DNA of 64,000 nucleotides from Streptomyces sp. DH41 (GCF_029813785.1 NZ_JARVKY010000002.1:496001-560000), one strand, 5' to 3'. Positions 24,737 through 33,549 are shown, numbered from the stretch's first letter. The notes: generated by a model not told the origin, from the sequence alone. Made by a program: numbers and translations.

Positions 24737-25973
24737 TTACTGCGCCATGGCGGCCGAAAGTGTCACACCCTCGGCGAGGGAACCGTTCCAGTCCTGCGAA
24801 AGCGCAGGTCGGACGGCGTTGATGACGGCGGACGACGTGTGCGGCGGGTGGTTCGGCCGCTGCTGCGGCAGGGGCACGAAGGCCGAGGGGGCGTGCGGAT
24901 CGTGGTGGTGCCCGGCGGGCGGGGTTATGTGGGGGGCCGTCGTCGTCCTCGTCGTCCTTGCCGCCCTTGTCGTCGCCACCCTTCTTTCCGCCCTCCCCTC
25001 CCTTACCGCCCTCGTCGCCTTTACCGCCCTTGTCACCCTTCGCGTTCTTGTCGCTCTTGTCGTTCTTGTCGTCGGAGTCGCCCGTCTCCCTCTCGGTCTC
25101 CCGTTCCCGGGTCGACTTCGCGGACTCGTCGAAGGCCCTGCCCTCCGTGCCGCTGTCGCGGTCCTGAGCAGCGCCGTCGGTCCCGGCGAGGAGGCTCCTG
25201 CAGTACTTCCCGACCCGCGACGAGCCCCCGGCCGCCTCCTTCAGCGCGCGCCTGCGGGCGCCCTCGACTTCCTTGCCGGCGCCCATCTCACGGCAGGACG
25301 CGGCGAGGCCCGGCCGCCCGCCCCGGGAGCCGTCCGCCCGGTCGTCGGAGGCGGAGCCGGAGTCACGGTTCTCGGCCGTGCCGCCGCCCGCGTCGTCCCG
25401 CGCGCCGTCCCGCTCCGGCGCGCCGGGCCTGGCTCCGCCGGGCGTCGACCCGCCCCGCGCCCCGTCCAACGGCGAGGGCGAGGTGAGCGGGCGGTCGGGG
25501 GACGCGGCGGCCGAGACGGTGGCGCCGGGTTCCGGTTCGGCACCGTCGAACGGTGTCGGCAGAACTCCGGTTCCGGCGGCCACCGCCACTGAGCCGACCA
25601 TGCCGACGGTCAGCGCGGCGGCCAGCCCGAGGCGCAGGTGACGGCTCCAGCGGGGGCGCCCGGCACCCTCGTCGCGCTTGCCGATGCGCACCAGTCCGGC
25701 GTCGGAGGGCCGCGGCGCGGCACCGCGCCCGGGGGCGTCCGACGTCCCCGCTCCCGCGTCCGCCCGCACCTTGCGGAAGGCGGCCAGCGCGGCGGCCTCG
25801 CCGGGGAGTTCCGCGCTGCTCGGCACGGGTGGGGCGGAGAGTGCGCCCAGGGCCCGGGCGAGCCGTTCGGCCCGGTCGCGAACCGCGGGGTCGACAGCCT
25901 CCGGTGACTCTCCGCGCAGCAAGATCTCCGCCGTTTCGCGGTCCAGCCACCTGTCCTGCTCGTCGGCCATCAC
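24737..25973 (-). pseudogene. Membrane-anchored sigma-factor partner, apparent frameshift
   Basis: This gene overlaps the ECF sigma gene by 4 bases. The product has an acidic cytosolic N-terminus (WLDRETAEILLRGESPEAVD), one membrane segment (LRLGLAAALTVGMVGSVAVAA), a Pro/Arg/Asp-rich outside region with a SCREMG...YCRSLL pair of cysteines, and a Lys/Gly/Asp-repeat tail. This resembles an anti-sigma or sigma-associated membrane protein. The frame loses its codon bias at the six-C run (24931-24936, minus strand). One base over, high third-position GC continues to a stop at 24737. As given, the frame instead runs to 23619, antisense to the whole L,D-transpeptidase gene. One extra base, real or a sequencing error, is the simplest reading. 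Confidence 0.65.
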
Positions 25974-26689
25974 ATGTCCTTCTGCGTCCGCGCGCGCGTA
26001 TGCGTCACAGTCGCGGACGTCACCGCACGGCGGTGTGGTTCTCGCTGATGCGGCAGGGCGTCGAGCCCGCCGCCCGATTCCGGATCCCCGCCGAGCAGCT
26101 CGGCCAGGCGCTTCAGGCCGCGGTGCGCCGCCGTGCGGACGGCACCGGGCCGTTTGCCCAGTGTCTCAGCGGCGCTCTTGGCGTCGAGGCCCACCACCAC
26201 GCGCAGGACGACGGCCTCGGCCTGGTCCTGGGGCAGCCTGGCGATGAGGGAGAGGGTGCTGTCGGTGGCCAGGGCCTCCATGGCCTCGTCCGCGGTGTCG
26301 GACCCGGACGGCCTGCCGGTCAGTTCCGTCTCGTCGCCGCCCGTGGCGGGCCGGCGGCCGCGCATGCGGATGTGGTCCAGCGCGCGGTTGCGGGCGATAC
26401 GGGCGGCCCAGCCGCGGAACCGGTCCGCGTCGCCGTCGAAGCGTTCCAGGTCACGGGCTATCTGCAGCCAGGCCTCGGACGCCACGTCCTCGGCGTCGGG
26501 ATCGCCGACCAGTGTCCGTACGTATCCCAGCAGTCGCGGCTGCACCGCCCGGTACACGGTCCGGAACGCGGTCTCGTCCCCGCCCTGCGCCGCACGCACC
26601 GCGGCGGTCAGCTCCGCGTCGTCCCCCAGCACCGAGAAGCCTTTCTGCGCCTGCACCGGCGCCGCTCTCGCGGACGTGGTCCTCACCAT
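25970..26689 (-). CDS. ECF RNA polymerase sigma factor (first pair)
   Basis: This 239-residue sigma-70 factor contains only regions 2 and 4. Region 2 has AFRTVYRAVQPRLLGYVRTLVG and FRGWAARIARNRALDHIR; region 4 has LPQDQAEAVVLRVVVGLD and LGKRPGAVRTAAHRGLKRL. The ~30 C-terminal residues are a basic, unstructured tail. It directs RNA polymerase to a specific promoter set, probably when released by the membrane protein encoded by the overlapping downstream gene. A GAGAAA ribosome site precedes the ATG. It is paralogous to the sigma gene at 27849-28466, which has the same partner arrangement. Confidence 0.92.
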   Translation of the reverse strand: MVRTTSARAAPVQAQKGFSVLGDDAELTAAVRAAQGGDETAFRTVYRAVQPRLLGYVRTLVGDPDAEDVASEAWLQIARDLERFDGDADRFRGWAARIARNRALDHIRMRGRRPATGGDETELTGRPSGSDTADEAMEALATDSTLSLIARLPQDQAEAVVLRVVVGLDAKSAAETLGKRPGAVRTAAHRGLKRLAELLGGDPESGGGLDALPHQREPHRRAVTSATVTHTRARTQKDM

Positions 26690-26994
26690 CGTGGTTTCTC
26701 AATCAATGGTCGCGGTGGCCTCCCGCGACCCCGTCGCGGGAGCGAGCCCCCCGCTGATCGGCGCGAATGGCACGTTACGTCTTGAAACCGCCACTCGTCC
26801 ATGTCCCCATCCCATTGCCGTACAAGATGCAACTAAGCCGTGACGCGGTGAGGTGTGACATAAAACGCGGTCGCGGCGCTGAAGGGAGTACGGGCCGCCG
26901 CGCGGCCCGTGCCGCGCGACGGCCGGGGCCTCTCCTGTGGGGGGTGGCGGCTCCGGCCGTTGCCTTGGCCGCCGCGATCGCCGCTGGTGCGAGG
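26690..26994. other. Intergenic region with terminator-like hairpin and sigma promoter
   Basis: CGGGCCG-CCGCG-CGGCCCG at 26891-26909 forms a 7-bp stem about 85 bases past the stop of the second partner gene, and is probably its terminator. The remaining ~200 bases upstream of the sigma gene are less GC-rich (for example GACATAAAACG near 26857) and should hold its promoter. No coding signal is seen. Confidence 0.45.
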
Positions 26995-27852
26995 CTACTT
27001 GTCCTTGCCGGGAGCCCGATCCACTTGCTCCGTCCCGGCGTTGTCACTCCCGTGCCCGTTGCCGCCGTTCACCGTGCCGGGCGCGTCGCCGTTCGCACGT
27101 CCGGGGGCGGCCGGTTCGGGCGCCCCGCTCGGCTTGTTCGTGTCGTCCGGGGTGTTCGGGGCCGGGGGGTCCGGCCGGGTCCGCGGGGTGGGCCGCTCCG
27201 CGCAGTAGGAGGCGACGTTCTCCTCCTCGCCCGCCGCCGCGACGAGCCGCTGCCAGACCGGGGCGTCCAGCGCCTTGCCGCGGCCCTCCAGCCGTTCGTA
27301 GGCACGGCAGCCGGCCTCGGTGTCCCGGGCGGCGGCGGCCGGGCGGTCCGGTCGTGCGGGGGCGCCGGACGACGGGGTGGCGGGGCGTGGGGTGGCGATC
27401 GGCCGGACCTCGGTGCCGCCCGTGGTGGCGGGCGGAGGGGTGCGGTCCGGCCCGGCGGTGTCCTGGGCGGAGCCGCCCGCGCCGATCGCCGCGTAGGCGA
27501 CACCGCCCAGGGTGAGGCTCGCCAGCAGAACGGAGAGCGCGGTCTTCAGCGTGCGCCCCGCGCCCCGGCGCTCCCGGGGACGCCAGTCGTCCCGCCGGCG
27601 GGTGCGCGCGGCCCGGCCCGGCGCCGCCTCCGCGGCGGCCCGGAACGCGGCCACGGCCCGTCGCTCCCCCTCGGCGTCGACGCGCTCCTCCCGCAGGGCG
27701 GCGGCGAGCAGCCTCTCCGTCCCGGGGGTGTCGTGGTGAACGGGCCGGGTGCCGGCGTGACCGTCGTCGCCTTCGCCGTCGCCGTGCTGTGCGCCCATGT
27801 CCGCCTCCGTTCCCGCTCGGCCGGCCGGGCCGCCGCCCTCGGTGCCCGTCAT
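26995..27852 (-). CDS. Membrane-anchored sigma-factor partner (second pair)
   Basis: This 285-residue protein has a His/Asp-rich cytosolic N-terminus, an Arg-rich stretch, one membrane segment (LKTALSVLLASLTLGGVAYAAI) and a Pro/Thr/Gly-rich outer part. The outer part includes a conserved-looking cysteine pair (GCRAYERLEG and VASYCAERP). The same layout and cysteine spacing occur in the frameshifted partner at 24737-25973, and both follow an ECF sigma gene with overlapping ends. An anti-sigma role is inferred from this context; no zinc HxxxCxxC motif is seen, so it is not a classical ZAS protein. Confidence 0.8.
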   Translation of the reverse strand: MTGTEGGGPAGRAGTEADMGAQHGDGEGDDGHAGTRPVHHDTPGTERLLAAALREERVDAEGERRAVAAFRAAAEAAPGRAARTRRRDDWRPRERRGAGRTLKTALSVLLASLTLGGVAYAAIGAGGSAQDTAGPDRTPPPATTGGTEVRPIATPRPATPSSGAPARPDRPAAAARDTEAGCRAYERLEGRGKALDAPVWQRLVAAAGEEENVASYCAERPTPRTRPDPPAPNTPDDTNKPSGAPEPAAPGRANGDAPGTVNGGNGHGSDNAGTEQVDRAPGKDK

Positions 27853-28466
27853 GTCGACTCCCCCAGCGTCCTGGGCGCATCATCCGTCACACCGGCGCCG
27901 CCCAGCTGCCGTGCCAGCCTCTTCAGTCCCCGGTACGTCGCCGTGCGCACCGCACCGGGCCGCTTGCCGAGGACGCGCGCGGCGGACGGTCCGTCGAGGC
28001 CGACGACGACTCGCAGCAGCACGGCCTCGGCCTGGTCGCGGGGCAGTCCCGCGACCAGGGCCAGGGCGGCCCGGGTGGACAGCGTCTCCAGCGCCTGGTC
28101 GGGTGTGGAGTGCGTGCCGGGCAGGTCCAGGACGTCCTGTTCCAGCGCCGTCGGGCGGGGCCGTACCTTCTGGCGGCGCAGGTGGTCCAGGGCCCGGTGC
28201 CGGGCGATCGTCGCCGTCCAGCCCCGGAAGCCGGCCCCGTCGCCCCTGAAGCGCCGCAGGTCGCGCGCTATCTCCAGCCACGCGTCGGACGCCACGTCCT
28301 CGGCGTCGTCCCCGACGAGCCCGCGCAGATAGCCCAGCAGGCCGGGCTGCACGAGCCGGTAGGCGACCGCGAAGGCGGCCTCGTCACCATCCTGGGCCCG
28401 CGCGACGGCCGCGCCCAGTTCCGCGTCGTACGCCTGTACGCGGCGGGGTTCCCCTCGCTGGCCCAA
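27849..28466 (-). CDS. ECF RNA polymerase sigma factor (second pair)
   Basis: This 205-residue sigma factor contains regions 2 (AVAYRLVQPGLLGYLRGLVG and WTATIARHRALDHLRR) and 4 (LPRDQAEAVLLRVVVGLD and LGKRPGAVRTATYRGLKRL). It is strongly similar to the factor at 25970-26689, so the pair arose by duplication of a two-gene unit. Its stop overlaps the partner's ATG (ATGA), giving tight coupling. A TGTGACACTTCCG block on the minus strand at 28543-28555 lies about 80 bases upstream and may be part of the promoter. Confidence 0.92.
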   Translation of the reverse strand: MGQRGEPRRVQAYDAELGAAVARAQDGDEAAFAVAYRLVQPGLLGYLRGLVGDDAEDVASDAWLEIARDLRRFRGDGAGFRGWTATIARHRALDHLRRQKVRPRPTALEQDVLDLPGTHSTPDQALETLSTRAALALVAGLPRDQAEAVLLRVVVGLDGPSAARVLGKRPGAVRTATYRGLKRLARQLGGAGVTDDAPRTLGEST

Positions 28467-28578
28467 GAACCGTCCTCGTCCGTACCGAGTTCTCCGCGCG
28501 CTCGGGTGAGCCCGCCCCCACGGTCATCAGCGTCGGCACGCACGGAAGTGTCACATCCGGCGGCCCGGACAGCCGCCC

Positions 28579-29016
28579 TCACTTGACGGCAGGCCGCACG
28601 CGCCGGGCCCGTCCGTGCGGCGTCAGGCAGAAGGCGTGCGGCGATTCCTCGGCGCCGCCACCGGCCACCCGTCGGTCGTGCACCCTGCCGAGCGGGTTCC
28701 AGACCCGCCCGTCCGGCATCCGTACGCCGACCGGCTGCCCGAAGCACGCCCGCCGGCCGGCGTAGGCGCCCGGGCCGGGCGGTGTGCCGCGTGCCCGCTC
28801 GTGGCCGGCGCCGCCCTTGCGTACTCCGTCGACCAGGAAGTCGACGATCCGCAGGCAGGCCGGGGAGTGGTCCAGCGGCAGCCGGCTGCGAGCCGTGACG
28901 CGGCGGACGAACGCCGTCGCGTGCGCCCGCATCTCACAGGCACGCGGCACGCCGCCGCCCACGTCGCCCCGCTGATTGACGAATCGTTTCTGCGCGTCCC
29001 CCGGAAGGATCGTCAC
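28579..29016 (-). CDS. Hypothetical protein, divergent paralogue of its upstream neighbour
   Basis: This protein of about 145 residues is unrecognised. It shares GAYAG and the block VRMPDGRVWNPL with its neighbour (VRTPDGRLWDPI), so the two are diverged duplicates. Third-position GC is high to the end, so it does not look like a pseudogene. The GTG at 29016 overlaps the upstream stop as GTGA, which suggests coupling; an ATG at 28932 is the alternative. It has no membrane segment or known motif. It sits directly upstream of the second sigma gene. Confidence 0.6.
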   Translation of the reverse strand: MTILPGDAQKRFVNQRGDVGGGVPRACEMRAHATAFVRRVTARSRLPLDHSPACLRIVDFLVDGVRKGGAGHERARGTPPGPGAYAGRRACFGQPVGVRMPDGRVWNPLGRVHDRRVAGGGAEESPHAFCLTPHGRARRVRPAVK

Positions 29017-29420
29017 CGGGCCGCCACCGCGTCCCGGCACAGCAGCCGGAGCGACCCGTCACCGGCGAAGCAGCGGCGGGCCTCGTCGATCGGGTCCCAC
29101 AGGCGGCCGTCGGGGGTCCGGACCCAGTGATCGCCGCCCGTCGCCCACCACTCGCCGCCGGCCTGACGCACGATCACCTCCCCCGCGTAGGCGCCGAGGC
29201 CGCGCAGTACCGTCTCCACGGCGGCGTACGGCGCTCCCTCGCCCCGGATTCCGTCGATCACGCGGTCGACGCGCCACAGGCTCTGCGCCGAGTAGTCCAG
29301 ACGCAACCGGGCGCCCTCGCGCATCGTGGCCACGGCGTCCGCCGCCCACCGCACCGGCTTCGCGGCGGCCGACGGCCGGTTCTCCTGCTGGGTCGTCAAT
29401 CCACTGGTCACAGTCGTCAC
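29013..29420 (-). CDS. Hypothetical protein with PDGRLWDP motif
   Basis: This protein of about 135 residues is of unknown function. A segment ALRLDYSAQSLWRVDRVIDG-like is followed by LGAYAGEVIVRQAGGEWW and VRTPDGRLWDPIDEA, a compact domain seen in small Streptomyces proteins. GTG starts at 29420 or 29411 are possible; AGGTGG suits the second. It is coupled to the paralogue downstream by a GTGA overlap. Both lie between the sigma genes and two other small hypothetical genes on the same strand, a possible operon. Confidence 0.6.
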   Translation of the reverse strand: MTTVTSGLTTQQENRPSAAAKPVRWAADAVATMREGARLRLDYSAQSLWRVDRVIDGIRGEGAPYAAVETVLRGLGAYAGEVIVRQAGGEWWATGGDHWVRTPDGRLWDPIDEARRCFAGDGSLRLLCRDAVAAR

Positions 29421-29565
29421 ACCACCTGAAGCGCCGACAGGTGGAGTTTCGTCACACGGGTGCGCCGGCCTTTCCGCAACCGGCGCGGGACCACCCCACC
29501 TCCACCACCTTCGCCGCACCGCCGTCGCGCGTTCCCCGCACGACGGTCACAGGCGGGTCCGGCAC

Positions 29566-30168
29566 TCAGCCCCGGCCGCGCGCCCGGCGGGAGACCACCG
29601 CGCGCAGTACCCGGCGCCCCTCCGTGGAGACCTCCAGGGCCCGGCGCAGCCCGGCCGGGCCGTGACCGGCGAGCACCTCGAGGACGGTGACCTGGCGGCG
29701 CAGTTCGGCGGCGACGAGAGGCGAGAGCCGCTCCGCACGGCCCTGGGCAGAGCCCTCCGTGCGGCCTTCCACGCCGCCCTCCCGGCGTACGACGTCGGCC
29801 CGGGCGGCGGTGTCCGCCGCGGGATCGAGGAGCCGGTGGACCCGGAGCGCCGCGACGGAGCAGGCATCCGCCCATTCCCGTATCCCGGCGCCGGAACACT
29901 CGGCCGGCGCGGCGGCCAGCATCCGGCGGGCCAGGAGCACGGCCTCGTCCTCGCCGGTGGCGTCCGGGCCGGCCAGCCTGTCGCGCACCCGCGCGAGCCC
30001 GTCCGCCCAGCCATGCCCCTCCCCGGCATCATCCGAGAGGGCCGCCCACAGAGGTCTGAGAACCTCGTCGTCGCCGTCCAACAGGGGAACGCAACGGTCC
30101 AAACAAGCCAGTCCGCTCCCGGCGAGTCCGCGTACGTCGGCCCGCGCGATCAGTTCCACCAGGCTCAT
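29566..30168 (-). CDS. Hypothetical protein, helical
   Basis: This 200-residue cytosolic protein begins MSLVELIARADVRGLAGSGL and is rich in Ala, Arg and Leu, with mostly helical character. No family was recognised. GGGAGG precedes the ATG with good spacing and codon bias is strong, so it is a real gene. It lies about 87 bases after the gene ending at 30256 and upstream of the two PDGR-motif genes. An immunity or scaffold role cannot be judged from sequence. Confidence 0.65.
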   Translation of the reverse strand: MSLVELIARADVRGLAGSGLACLDRCVPLLDGDDEVLRPLWAALSDDAGEGHGWADGLARVRDRLAGPDATGEDEAVLLARRMLAAAPAECSGAGIREWADACSVAALRVHRLLDPAADTAARADVVRREGGVEGRTEGSAQGRAERLSPLVAAELRRQVTVLEVLAGHGPAGLRRALEVSTEGRRVLRAVVSRRARGRG

Positions 30169-30255
30169 CCGGTGCCTCCCTGTTCCTACCGCCTCGGCCC
30201 GCTCACCACCACGGAGCCCGCACTTCCCCCTACTGCGTGCGACGGCCCGGGAGTG

Positions 30256-30837
30256 TCACAGCGGCACCACACCCAGCCGGTCGAGGAACCGGAAGAAGAG
30301 GTTTTCGGCCAACGGGCCGGCGTCCGGGCGGGCATCCGCGCCCGGGTCTGCGTCACCACCGGCACCCGCGTCACCGCCGGGGCCCGAAGCACCCCCGGGG
30401 TCGGCCGACAGCACCTCCGCCAGCTCCCCGGCGTTCGCGGTGCGGCCCGCCTCGGCGGCCCAGGCGACGGCACGCTCGGCGGCGTCGCGGGGCTCCAGGA
30501 AGTAGTCCTCCAGGGTGAGCCCGTCCTTCTCGGCGCCCAGGTACCCGGCCATCGCGGACCGCGCCAGACAGGTCGTCCACGCCCCGCTCTCGGGCGCCGC
30601 CGCCTCCACGACGACGCAGTCGCTGTCCATGACGTACCCGAACAGCGCGGGCGCGCCGGTCTGGCCGGCCAGGTCGTTCATGTTCCCGACGTCTCCGTCG
30701 CCGCCCGGGAACTCCCACACCTGCCAGCCGTCCGGCGCGGACAGCCGCAGGGTCATGTCCGTGGTGCCGGACAGCGCCTCCAGCTCAGCGAGCGGCCGCT
30801 CGGCCCGGCCCACGACGAAATACCCCCAGTAGCCCAT
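30256..30837 (-). CDS. Hypothetical protein (MGYWGYFVVG family)
   Basis: This 193-residue cytosolic protein starts MGYWGYFVVGRAERPL, a start seen in a Streptomyces-specific group of unknown function. The middle has GWQVWEFPGG and the C-terminal third a Gly/Asp/Ala-rich linker followed by LAENLFFRFLDRLG. GGGGAG precedes the ATG at 30837. It is first of a run of small minus-strand genes leading to the sigma pairs. No catalytic motif is seen. Confidence 0.7.
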   Translation of the reverse strand: MGYWGYFVVGRAERPLAELEALSGTTDMTLRLSAPDGWQVWEFPGGDGDVGNMNDLAGQTGAPALFGYVMDSDCVVVEAAAPESGAWTTCLARSAMAGYLGAEKDGLTLEDYFLEPRDAAERAVAWAAEAGRTANAGELAEVLSADPGGASGPGGDAGAGGDADPGADARPDAGPLAENLFFRFLDRLGVVPL

Positions 30838-30949
30838 GTTCCGGCTCCCCCCGCGTGTCGATCGGCTCGCCAAAAGACCACCACAGCCGTACGGGAGTTC
30901 GCAGCCGTATCGGACAATCCGCGCGACGCCCGGGGGGGGGCGTACGGGA

Positions 30950-32563
30950 TCAGTCGAGCTGGTTCGCCAGCGACTTGAAGTCGGCCCAGGACAGCTCGGG
31001 TTTGTCCGGGTCCCACAGTTTCTGGACCGTCGCGGCCAGCGGCAGCCGGATCCCCTCGGCGACCTGGGCCTGCGTCTGGGCGTTCGGCAGGTCGCCCCAG
31101 ACGGCGAAGCTGCCGCCCAGTATCTGGTCGTCGTACTTCGCGTCGACGGCGGTGGTGCCGCGCAGGACGCGAGGGGTCCACTGCTCGTAGATGCGCTCTC
31201 CGGTCGGGTAGACGAAGGTCTGGGGCTCGCCGAGCACGTAGTAGAGGAACTCGTCGTTGTAGTTGAGGACCTCGCGTCCCTCGCTCAGGTACTCCGTGGG
31301 CGGGCGGGCGCCGATCTCCTTGCCGGTCCAGTAGGCGACCTTGATCTCCTTCAGGGGCTCCACGGACGTGTCCTTGAAGAAGCCGTCGTTCCAGGCGCGC
31401 GGGATGCGGTCGTGCGCCATGACCGTCTCGGCGCGGCCGTTGAGCCAGGCGGTGGTGAGGTCGGCGACGGTGCCACCGGGGCCGTACGCCTCGCGGGCGG
31501 CCGCGGCCAGGTCCGGGTAGGACGCCTCGGGGTCGGACACCATGAGCGCCTGGTACTCGTCCGCGCCCAGGTGGAACCGGGAGCCGGGGAAGAGGTCGGC
31601 GTACTCGTCGAGCAGGTCGTCGACGATCTCGGCGGACTCGGGCTTGGAGATGTCGATCGCGCCGCGCGTGGGCGTGCCCTGGGCGTTGCGGAGCTGGAGG
31701 TCGGGGTGGGCGGCGAGCACGGCGCCGAGATGGCCGGGCGAGTCGATCTCGGGGACGACGGTGATGTGCCGCGAGGCGGCGAGGTCGATGATCTCCTTGA
31801 CCTGGGCCTTGGTGAGGTGGTCGTCGGAGACGATCTCGGGGTGCGAGTCGGACTCGATCCGGAAGGCCTGGTCGTCGGAGAAGTGCAGACCCAGTTCGTT
31901 GTACTTCAGGTCGCCCAGCTCGCGGATCCGGTCCTTTATCCAGTCGGCGTCGTAGTGCTTGCGCGCGATGTCGAGGCTGAGGCCGCGCCGCGGTTTGGCC
32001 GGTTCGTCCGTCACGACGCCCTCCGGCGCGCCGGCGCCGCCGTCGACCGCCTGTTTCAGGGTGCGGGTGCCGTAGTAGACGCCGGCCTCGGCCGGTCCGC
32101 TGACGGTGACCCTCCCGTCGCGCACGGTCATGGTGTACGACTCCGGGTTCGCGCCCTTTTTCTCCTTGACGTCCAGCAGCACGTCCCCGGCGCGTTCGTC
32201 GTCCTTCTCCCCCGCGTACGTCAGCCCCAGCTCGTCGGCTATGAGGCGTCCCTCGTCGGCGAGAGCGGCGTCGGCGACGACGACGCGGTGCTCCTTCTCC
32301 GCCTGCCATCCGGGGCCGCGGGCCGGGGCGTGGTCGCGTACGGCGGGTATGGTCCGCGGCTCCTTCGACAGTGCGTAGGAGCGGCTGGGGCTGGGCGCGG
32401 CGGCCTTGGGGGATCTCGCGGCCGAGCCCGCGGGCCCGCCGTCGCCCTCACCGTCGGTGGCCCACAGGCCTGCTCCCACACCGAGCGAGGCGACCACCGC
32501 ACCGGTGATCACGACCCGCTGCCTCACATTGCGCGCCGGTGTCCGGCGTCCGTGCTGGCTCAC
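30950..32563 (-). CDS. Secreted beta-N-acetylhexosaminidase (GH20)
   Basis: This 537-residue enzyme starts with a signal or anchor segment (VVITGAVVASLGVGAGLWA). A GH20b domain (~70-185) and a GH20 catalytic barrel (~190-535) follow. The catalytic Asp-Glu pair is Asp335-Glu336 in FHLGADEYQ. It removes terminal GlcNAc or GalNAc from chitin oligomers or glycans outside the cell. No DasR-type site was recognised upstream. A run of nine G (30932-30940) lies just past the stop, outside the gene. Confidence 0.93.
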   Translation of the reverse strand: MSQHGRRTPARNVRQRVVITGAVVASLGVGAGLWATDGEGDGGPAGSAARSPKAAAPSPSRSYALSKEPRTIPAVRDHAPARGPGWQAEKEHRVVVADAALADEGRLIADELGLTYAGEKDDERAGDVLLDVKEKKGANPESYTMTVRDGRVTVSGPAEAGVYYGTRTLKQAVDGGAGAPEGVVTDEPAKPRRGLSLDIARKHYDADWIKDRIRELGDLKYNELGLHFSDDQAFRIESDSHPEIVSDDHLTKAQVKEIIDLAASRHITVVPEIDSPGHLGAVLAAHPDLQLRNAQGTPTRGAIDISKPESAEIVDDLLDEYADLFPGSRFHLGADEYQALMVSDPEASYPDLAAAAREAYGPGGTVADLTTAWLNGRAETVMAHDRIPRAWNDGFFKDTSVEPLKEIKVAYWTGKEIGARPPTEYLSEGREVLNYNDEFLYYVLGEPQTFVYPTGERIYEQWTPRVLRGTTAVDAKYDDQILGGSFAVWGDLPNAQTQAQVAEGIRLPLAATVQKLWDPDKPELSWADFKSLANQLD

Positions 32564-32775
32564 GGCGCCAACCTACGGCCGTGAGCTCCACCATGCGTCC
32601 ACCACATGTTCTGAAACTCTCCCGTTCGGGTGAAATTGGGGCATCGGCCGGACACGTCATGCCGTCACTCGATAACGTGACGCCACATCTTTCGCACAAT
32701 CCCCTGCCGACACACACGTGAAGCCCACGAGGACCCACGCTGCCTGCGCACCGTCTCCCAGACCTCCCCGGCCGA

Positions 32776-33369
32776 GTGGCCATACCGGTACCGACGCAAA
32801 CCCGCGCCGCACCGGTAACCGCCGCCTCACTGGAGCGCTTCAACACCGCCCCCGCCGACGAGGCCCTCCAGGCCCTCCTCACCTGCCTGAACAGCCATCA
32901 CTGGGCCCACCGCCTCATCACCCACCGCCCCTACCCGGACCTGCCCGCCCTCCTGGCCGCGGTGGACGAGGCGGCGTACGACCTCGCCCCGGAGGACCTG
33001 ACGGAGGCGCTGGCGGCGGAGGCGCTGCCCGCCCTGCCCAAGGACACGTACGCGGCGGCGCACACGGCCCTCGGCGCGGCCACCGCGGCCTACGAGAGCC
33101 GCTTCGGACACGCGTTCGTCATCTGCCTGGACGGCATGCCCGCGAACGAAGCCCTGGACCATGTACTCGAAGGCATCCGGTCACGATTGGCAAACGATCC
33201 GGAGGAAGAGCGTCAGGTCGCGGCCGATGAACTGAGGCGGCTCGCGAGAAGCAGGCTGCCCGACGCTCTTCAGGGGCGCGAGGCCGTGACCTCGGCGGCC
33301 GCGTCGTGCGGGCTCGGCCGGCCATCGGCTCCCCACACCCGGCAAACCACCCAAAGCCCCACTCTCTGA
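32776..33369 (+). CDS. OHCU decarboxylase-like protein, catalytic motif not seen
   Basis: This 197-residue helical protein matches the 2-oxo-4-hydroxy-4-carboxy-5-ureidoimidazoline decarboxylase fold in the C-terminal half: YESRFGHAFVICLDG, then RLANDPEEERQVAADELRRLARSRL. That enzyme finishes urate oxidation to allantoin. The usual HP(R/D)xG catalytic histidine motif is not present where expected; the middle reads EALAAEALPALP. No urate genes are adjacent, so activity is doubtful. The start GTG at 32776 has only a weak ribosome site. It lies upstream of the sdh operon with about 180 bases between. Confidence 0.7.
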   Translation: MAIPVPTQTRAAPVTAASLERFNTAPADEALQALLTCLNSHHWAHRLITHRPYPDLPALLAAVDEAAYDLAPEDLTEALAAEALPALPKDTYAAAHTALGAATAAYESRFGHAFVICLDGMPANEALDHVLEGIRSRLANDPEEERQVAADELRRLARSRLPDALQGREAVTSAAASCGLGRPSAPHTRQTTQSPTL

Positions 33370-33549
33370 GCCACCGGCGGCCCTCCGACTGCTCCTTTGA
33401 GTGCAACTTTGATCACACAGGCGGGCCCCCCGTAAGCGCCGCGGGCAACCGTCGCTACGATGCTGGGGGCCGGTGGACCGTACCCGGCCGGGCCCGACCG
33501 ACAAGGAAAGCCGGCGCGGCCCCAATCCCCGCTCCCGGAGGAAACTTCC

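Noticed and set aside
24615..25592. 325-codon plus-strand frame opposite the sigma-partner gene
   Set aside because: Composition follows from the repeated Lys/Gly/Asp codons on the other strand; no start signal.
28579..29016. Considered a pseudogene because it matches its neighbour only in patches
   Set aside because: Third-position GC is high throughout and no internal stop or frame break is seen; a diverged copy fits better.
30932..30940. Run of nine G as a possible phase-variable or frameshift site
   Set aside because: It lies between genes, past the stop of the hexosaminidase, so it cannot shift a reading frame.
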